DNA of 64,000 bases from JBPOFY01 sp051252415 (lineage in GTDB: Bacteria > Verrucomicrobiota > Verrucomicrobiia > Opitutales > Coraliomargaritaceae): positions 33,657 through 97,656 of the forward strand of contig JBPOGA010000015.1 of the NCBI GenBank assembly GCA_051252415.1. Reading direction: 5' to 3'. Shown here piece after piece: positions 60,805-64,000 of the stretch. The notes beneath the pieces were generated by a model. It saw only the letters and a list, made by a program, of their open reading frames with translations. It did not search any database and was not told where the DNA came from. The position numbers and the translations under genes were made by a program. How positions within the stretch are numbered: the first letter of the stretch is position 1; each line of letters begins with the position of its first letter.

Positions 60805-62289
60805 TTATCGTTTTCCCGATGTTTTCTCAAATTGTTTCTCCTGCCATGGAACTGAACGGTCAAAGAGTGTTCCATATTGCGTATACGCTTCTTCCGCTTG
60901 TTCCTTCCAAAGGGTTAATTCTTCATCGTATTTTTGACGCATCTTTACAAGTAGCGGTTCGGCTTCAGGGTTCTTCGCCAAATTAGTTAATTCCAAGGGG
61001 TCTTTACCCAAATGAAAGAGTTCCTCTGTCGGCTCCATAGTATCATCCCCATACCACCAGTAGGTGTATTTCTCTTTTTGAGTTATGACGGTCAAGCTCT
61101 TGGTTGGCACATCGCCGTAGAGGTTCATAAAAGCCAATTGCTCATGATGTGCCGTTGCCGGATTCTCTAAAACAGGTAGCAAGCTCTTACCATCCATATT
61201 CTCAGGGATCGGCAAACCAGCCAACTCCAAGATGGTCGGTGCAAAATCAATATTCCCCGTCAATGCAGGGGTCCGTAGCCCTTTACCTGCGTTTGAGTTA
61301 CGCGGATCATAAATCATCAAAGGAGCACGTGCAGATTCCTCCAGCGGCAATACCTTTGAACCATAGCCATGCACTCCACAGAGGAAGCCATTGTCACTGG
61401 TGTAAATAATTACCGTATTGTCAGCCAAGCCCTGTGCTTCCAACTCCTCACGAATCATACCCAAAGCCACGTCGATCGCATAGATTTGCTGATAGTAGGT
61501 CGCCATAACCTTGTCGTAATTATCATCATAATGCCAGCCGCTAAAGCGCTCCCACTGGCGCCCAGTCTTACTCTGCGGAGAAAGGTGCGCTCCATGCTCA
61601 CGACCGAAATTAGCAGGCTTGGTAAATTTCTTGCCCGCGTAGATGTGATCGAACTGAGGATCTGGAGTCGTCGGACGGTGCGGTGCCTTGAAACTAATCG
61701 AAAGGCAAAACGGCTTATTCTGTTTTTTTGCTTCACGAATCACATCGCGACCGAAGGCAGCGTATGAAAGCGACGAATGCGGATACTCATCTGCATACTT
61801 CGCCATCGATGGATTCTTTTTTGTTTCATAAAAGGTTTGCCCAGGAGCCCCACCCCAGAAGTCAAAATCATTTTCAGGCATGCCCTGCTTACCATTTGGA
61901 CCGAGGCCATAAACATCTAAACCGAACTTACCTGCAAACGCAGTCAGATACCCTGCCTCTCGGAGGAAAACCGGATAAGACTTCGCCCAAATCTCAGGCT
62001 TCATATGGCTGTGCTGGAAATTTGTGCCGGTCTTGTATTCATACATACCAGTAAAGACATTTGCTCGGCTCGCCATGCAGATAGCCGTCGTATTGTAATG
62101 CCTGTCGAAGATGAGGCCATCTTGCCCCAGCTTATCCATGTTTGGCGTCTGAACTTCTGGATTCCCATAAATCCCGATCGAACTGAAGTTCTGATCGTCC
62201 GCCATCAGGTAAATAATATTTGGCCTTTCACTGGCGTTCGTCACGCAAGCCATCCCAAGTAAAAAAAATGATATTATAGTGTTCTTCAT
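60805..62289 (-). CDS. Type I (S1 family) sulfatase, CMASR motif
   Basis: 494 residues. Signal peptide about 1-20; metal pair D31-D32 in MADDQNFSSIG; formylglycine C71 in CMASR, with Ala in place of the usual Pro, an accepted C-x-A/P-S-R variant. The usual GKWHLG is GKFGLDV (about residue 119), so the conserved Lys is kept but the nearby His is absent. SDNGFL later. It also has RPTTPDPQFDHIYAGKKF and QQIYAIDVALGMI. It belongs to a distinct S1 subgroup with PNMDKLGQDGLIFDRHYN. First gene of an operon with the GH43-like and CAPTR sulfatase genes; the shared motif is 125 bp upstream. Confidence 0.92.
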   Translation of the reverse strand: MKNTIISFFLLGMACVTNASERPNIIYLMADDQNFSSIGIYGNPEVQTPNMDKLGQDGLIFDRHYNTTAICMASRANVFTGMYEYKTGTNFQHSHMKPEIWAKSYPVFLREAGYLTAFAGKFGLDVYGLGPNGKQGMPENDFDFWGGAPGQTFYETKKNPSMAKYADEYPHSSLSYAAFGRDVIREAKKQNKPFCLSISFKAPHRPTTPDPQFDHIYAGKKFTKPANFGREHGAHLSPQSKTGRQWERFSGWHYDDNYDKVMATYYQQIYAIDVALGMIREELEAQGLADNTVIIYTSDNGFLCGVHGYGSKVLPLEESARAPLMIYDPRNSNAGKGLRTPALTGNIDFAPTILELAGLPIPENMDGKSLLPVLENPATAHHEQLAFMNLYGDVPTKSLTVITQKEKYTYWWYGDDTMEPTEELFHLGKDPLELTNLAKNPEAEPLLVKMRQKYDEELTLWKEQAEEAYTQYGTLFDRSVPWQEKQFEKTSGKR

Positions 62290-62414
62290 TACTGTTCAGA
62301 CTGCACCGTAAACCCTATGTTTCAATACAACTCGAATGTATATTTAATATATATGACAAGGGCGACTTCGCCTATCATGCAAACACATGATCCTGCATCA
62401 TGTAGAAAAAAGGC

Positions 62415-62438
62415 GCTATAACTGAAATCGGGTATTCG
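62415..62438 (-). promoter_or_regulatory. Shared regulatory motif upstream of the sulfatase-GH43-like-sulfatase operon
   Basis: The plus strand reads GCTATAACTGAAATCGGGTA, complement of the shared motif, 125 bp before the ATG at 62289 and just beyond the 3' end of the TonB-like/vWA gene. Confidence 0.6.
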
Positions 62439-62452
62439 CGCTCAAACTCGCC

Positions 62453-63532
62453 TTAATCATAGACAATTCGCGCTTTCAGCTCTTGGGGCGTCAGTTTACC
62501 CCCACTCAATAAATTAAGCATCAAATTGATTGCCTTCTTATCTTTGACTGATTTTCCAGGCTTGCCCACGACGAAGATGAGCTTCGTGCCTTCCGGCTTG
62601 TCGACACCGAATTTTTTCCATGATGCATAAGCCTTATTTACGGTTTCTACATCAGGAAATGCGACGGCCGGCTCAACCATGATATAAACCGTGTCAGGTG
62701 CGGGATCTAACTTATATGCATTCTCCAAGCCTCCAAAAAAGTTAGTGCCCAAGACGAAGTCCGCCTTCCCACTTTTGATGTCTTGTGGGTTTTTGGCAGC
62801 CTTTTTATCGATCGAAATCTCATCTAGTTCACTGATCAAGTCGGCAGCCTCCCCTCGCTCCGGACGCAACCACTCGTTTCTGCGAATTCCTTTTGGATAC
62901 CAGTAGTCATGACGAGTCGGGTCACTACCTTTTACACTAATCCCCTGGTGTCCACCTTCACGACCGCCAAAGTAAATCACTACCAACCTCGCATCAGGAT
63001 TATCTAACATTGACCCAATGGTCTTTTTCAACTCCTGACGTGTGCGGTTAAAAATACTCTTCCCCGAACCAGTTCTATCAAACAGGACGACTACATTACT
63101 GCCCCCTTCAATCCCGAAGAAACTGATGTCCACGCGGTCCATAATGCCGCCTCCAAGTTCACCCATACCACCGCCCATTCCGCGACCAAATGATAAATCA
63201 GAGTCCTGCATCGCGATCGCAGGCACCGCCATATTTTGTGGATTCTGTGCAGCGAGCGGCTGTGGACGTGGAAGACTCTTCTGACTGCGTTTTGTTGTAG
63301 GCGGCGGTGGTGGCGGCGGTGGCGGTGGTTCCATTTCAACCACTGGCGGCGCTTCAAATTCCGGTGCTGGCTGTAACACCTCGATAATTTTAACTGCGGC
63401 AAGGCCGAGCCCGGCCAAGACATGCGCAGCAATACTAGCGGCGACCACTATAAATACAGCGCTGCGCTTTTTCTTGTTTCGCAGCGGCCGTCCTAAATCT
63501 TGTTCGTTATGGGGTATATGGTCGACAGGCAT
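62453..63532 (-). CDS. TonB-like stem fused to von Willebrand A-like domain
   Basis: 359 residues. Membrane segment about 24-50, proline-rich stretch EPPPPPPPPPPTTKRSQ (68-84), glycine-rich SFGRGMGGGMGELGGGIMDRV (in parts, 114-134), then a vWA-like domain starting VVVLFDRTGSGKS (147-159). The D-x-T-x-S metal site is intact (D152, T154, S156), and LVVIYFGG and TVYIMVEP strands follow. No TonB C-terminal domain. The first ~135 residues are nearly identical to those of the PA14 version at 40753-41907. The ExbD gene lies 36 bp upstream, so the protein probably works with an ExbB/ExbD proton-driven motor. The partner bound by the vWA domain is unknown. Confidence 0.82.
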   Translation of the reverse strand: MPVDHIPHNEQDLGRPLRNKKKRSAVFIVVAASIAAHVLAGLGLAAVKIIEVLQPAPEFEAPPVVEMEPPPPPPPPPPTTKRSQKSLPRPQPLAAQNPQNMAVPAIAMQDSDLSFGRGMGGGMGELGGGIMDRVDISFFGIEGGSNVVVLFDRTGSGKSIFNRTRQELKKTIGSMLDNPDARLVVIYFGGREGGHQGISVKGSDPTRHDYWYPKGIRRNEWLRPERGEAADLISELDEISIDKKAAKNPQDIKSGKADFVLGTNFFGGLENAYKLDPAPDTVYIMVEPAVAFPDVETVNKAYASWKKFGVDKPEGTKLIFVVGKPGKSVKDKKAINLMLNLLSGGKLTPQELKARIVYD

Positions 63533-63568
63533 AGAAATATGAAAGGTTCTAAATTACGAGGGAGCACG

Positions 63569-64000
63569 CTACATTTGCCCGAAGGAAACAAATTTCAGAT
63601 TTGCTTTAGCGCAGGCGTTGAGCACATCAACCGATCGGTAATGGGGCGAAAAACGGTCAGCCTGAATCGTGACAATCGTTTGCTTTTGCAAGCGGTCTGC
63701 CGAAGCCTTCAGACTTGCAAGCATACTTGTAAGTGCGGTCAATTCACCATAAGGGTCTCCACCGAGGTTACCTCCATTGAGTAAAACTGTGCCGTCGGGA
63801 AGGATATCCACAGTATGCTTCGAGGGCAATTCCGGAGCCGACGTAGGTGGCGCCTGTGATGGCAACTGTATACCGAGGTCGGCCTCTTGCTTGATCAATT
63901 CGGTCGTCACCATGAAGAAGACTAGCATGAGGAACACCACGTCAATCATGGGTGTTAGGTCTGGCTTTCCCGCGCTTTCGAAAATGTCGTTGGCTTTCAT
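63569..64000 (-). CDS. exbD: ExbD/TolR-type biopolymer transport protein
   Basis: 143 residues, complete, its ATG being the last three bases of the window. One membrane helix (about 17-33) preceded by PDLTPMIDVVFLMLVFFMVT, containing the conserved Asp (D19) used for proton translocation in ExbD/TolR. The periplasmic domain follows (TVDILPDGTVLLNG, TIVTIQADRFSPHYRSVDVLNACAKANLKFVSFG). With ExbB it converts proton flow into force on a TonB-like partner. The adjacent TonB-like/vWA gene follows after 36 bp; ExbB is presumably just beyond the right edge. It appears to belong to an energising unit rather than to the hydrolase operons. Confidence 0.93.
   Translation of the reverse strand: MKANDIFESAGKPDLTPMIDVVFLMLVFFMVTTELIKQEADLGIQLPSQAPPTSAPELPSKHTVDILPDGTVLLNGGNLGGDPYGELTALTSMLASLKASADRLQKQTIVTIQADRFSPHYRSVDVLNACAKANLKFVSFGQM

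Overview
This is a fragment of a bacterial chromosome or megaplasmid, about half GC, almost wholly devoted to secreted carbohydrate-active enzymes and sulfatases. The organism is most likely a marine Verrucomicrobiota (Opitutae/Puniceicoccales, Coraliomargarita- or Lentimonas-like). Three things point there: PEP-CTERM proteins ending in VPEPS-hydrophobic-RRRR; a DUF1800/DUF1501 pair; and very many type I sulfatases beside fucosidase families (GH29, GH95), with no SusC/SusD pair. The taxon is inferred; no rRNA or marker gene is present. I saw no tRNA, rRNA, CRISPR array, transposase or phage gene.

Layout. 1-1.9 kb: four small plus-strand genes (secreted protein, GNAT, membrane protein, VOC protein). 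1.9-2.7 kb: repeats. 2.7-4.1 kb: sulfatase. 4.4-10.8 kb: a plus-strand operon (DUF1800, DUF1501, membrane-anchored protein, PEP-CTERM protein) bracketed by two ~184-bp direct repeats. 11-17 kb: a giant sugar-dehydrogenase/dihaem protein followed by a sulfatase. 17.2-29.7 kb: a minus-strand run of sulfatase, sulfatase, SDR with a signal peptide, NTT-like transporter, sulfatase and two Tat-exported GH116 enzymes. 30-35.4 kb: PEP-CTERM protein, GH43/GH117-like propeller and two sulfatases. 35.6-37.1 kb: PEP-CTERM gene and a truncated duplicate. 37.3-41.9 kb: LamG-GH116 behind a TonB-like/PA14 protein. 42.4-49.6 kb: two operons of sulfatase (+GH29) with a putative TIM-barrel hydrolase. 50.2 kb: a plus-strand Asp-box lipoprotein. 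51.8-58 kb: GH95, GH97, sulfatase. 58.2-62.3 kb: sulfatase, GH43-like, sulfatase. 62.4-64 kb: ExbD and a TonB-like/vWA protein, continuing off the right edge.

Together the genes look like a degradation system for a sulfated, probably fucose-containing (fucoidan-like) polysaccharide. Twelve S1 sulfatases remove sulfate, GH29/GH95 remove fucose, and GH116, GH97, GH43-like and the putative TIM-barrel enzymes attack other linkages. None of the formylglycine-generating enzymes the sulfatases need is encoded here.

The two most interesting signals are these. First, a ~22-bp sequence lies about 80-130 bp before the first gene of ten separate transcription units, always in the orientation of the gene, and looks like a common promoter or operator. 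Second, two TonB-like proteins share a nearly identical N-terminal ~135 residues but carry unrelated C-terminal modules (PA14 versus von Willebrand A) and no TonB C-terminal domain.
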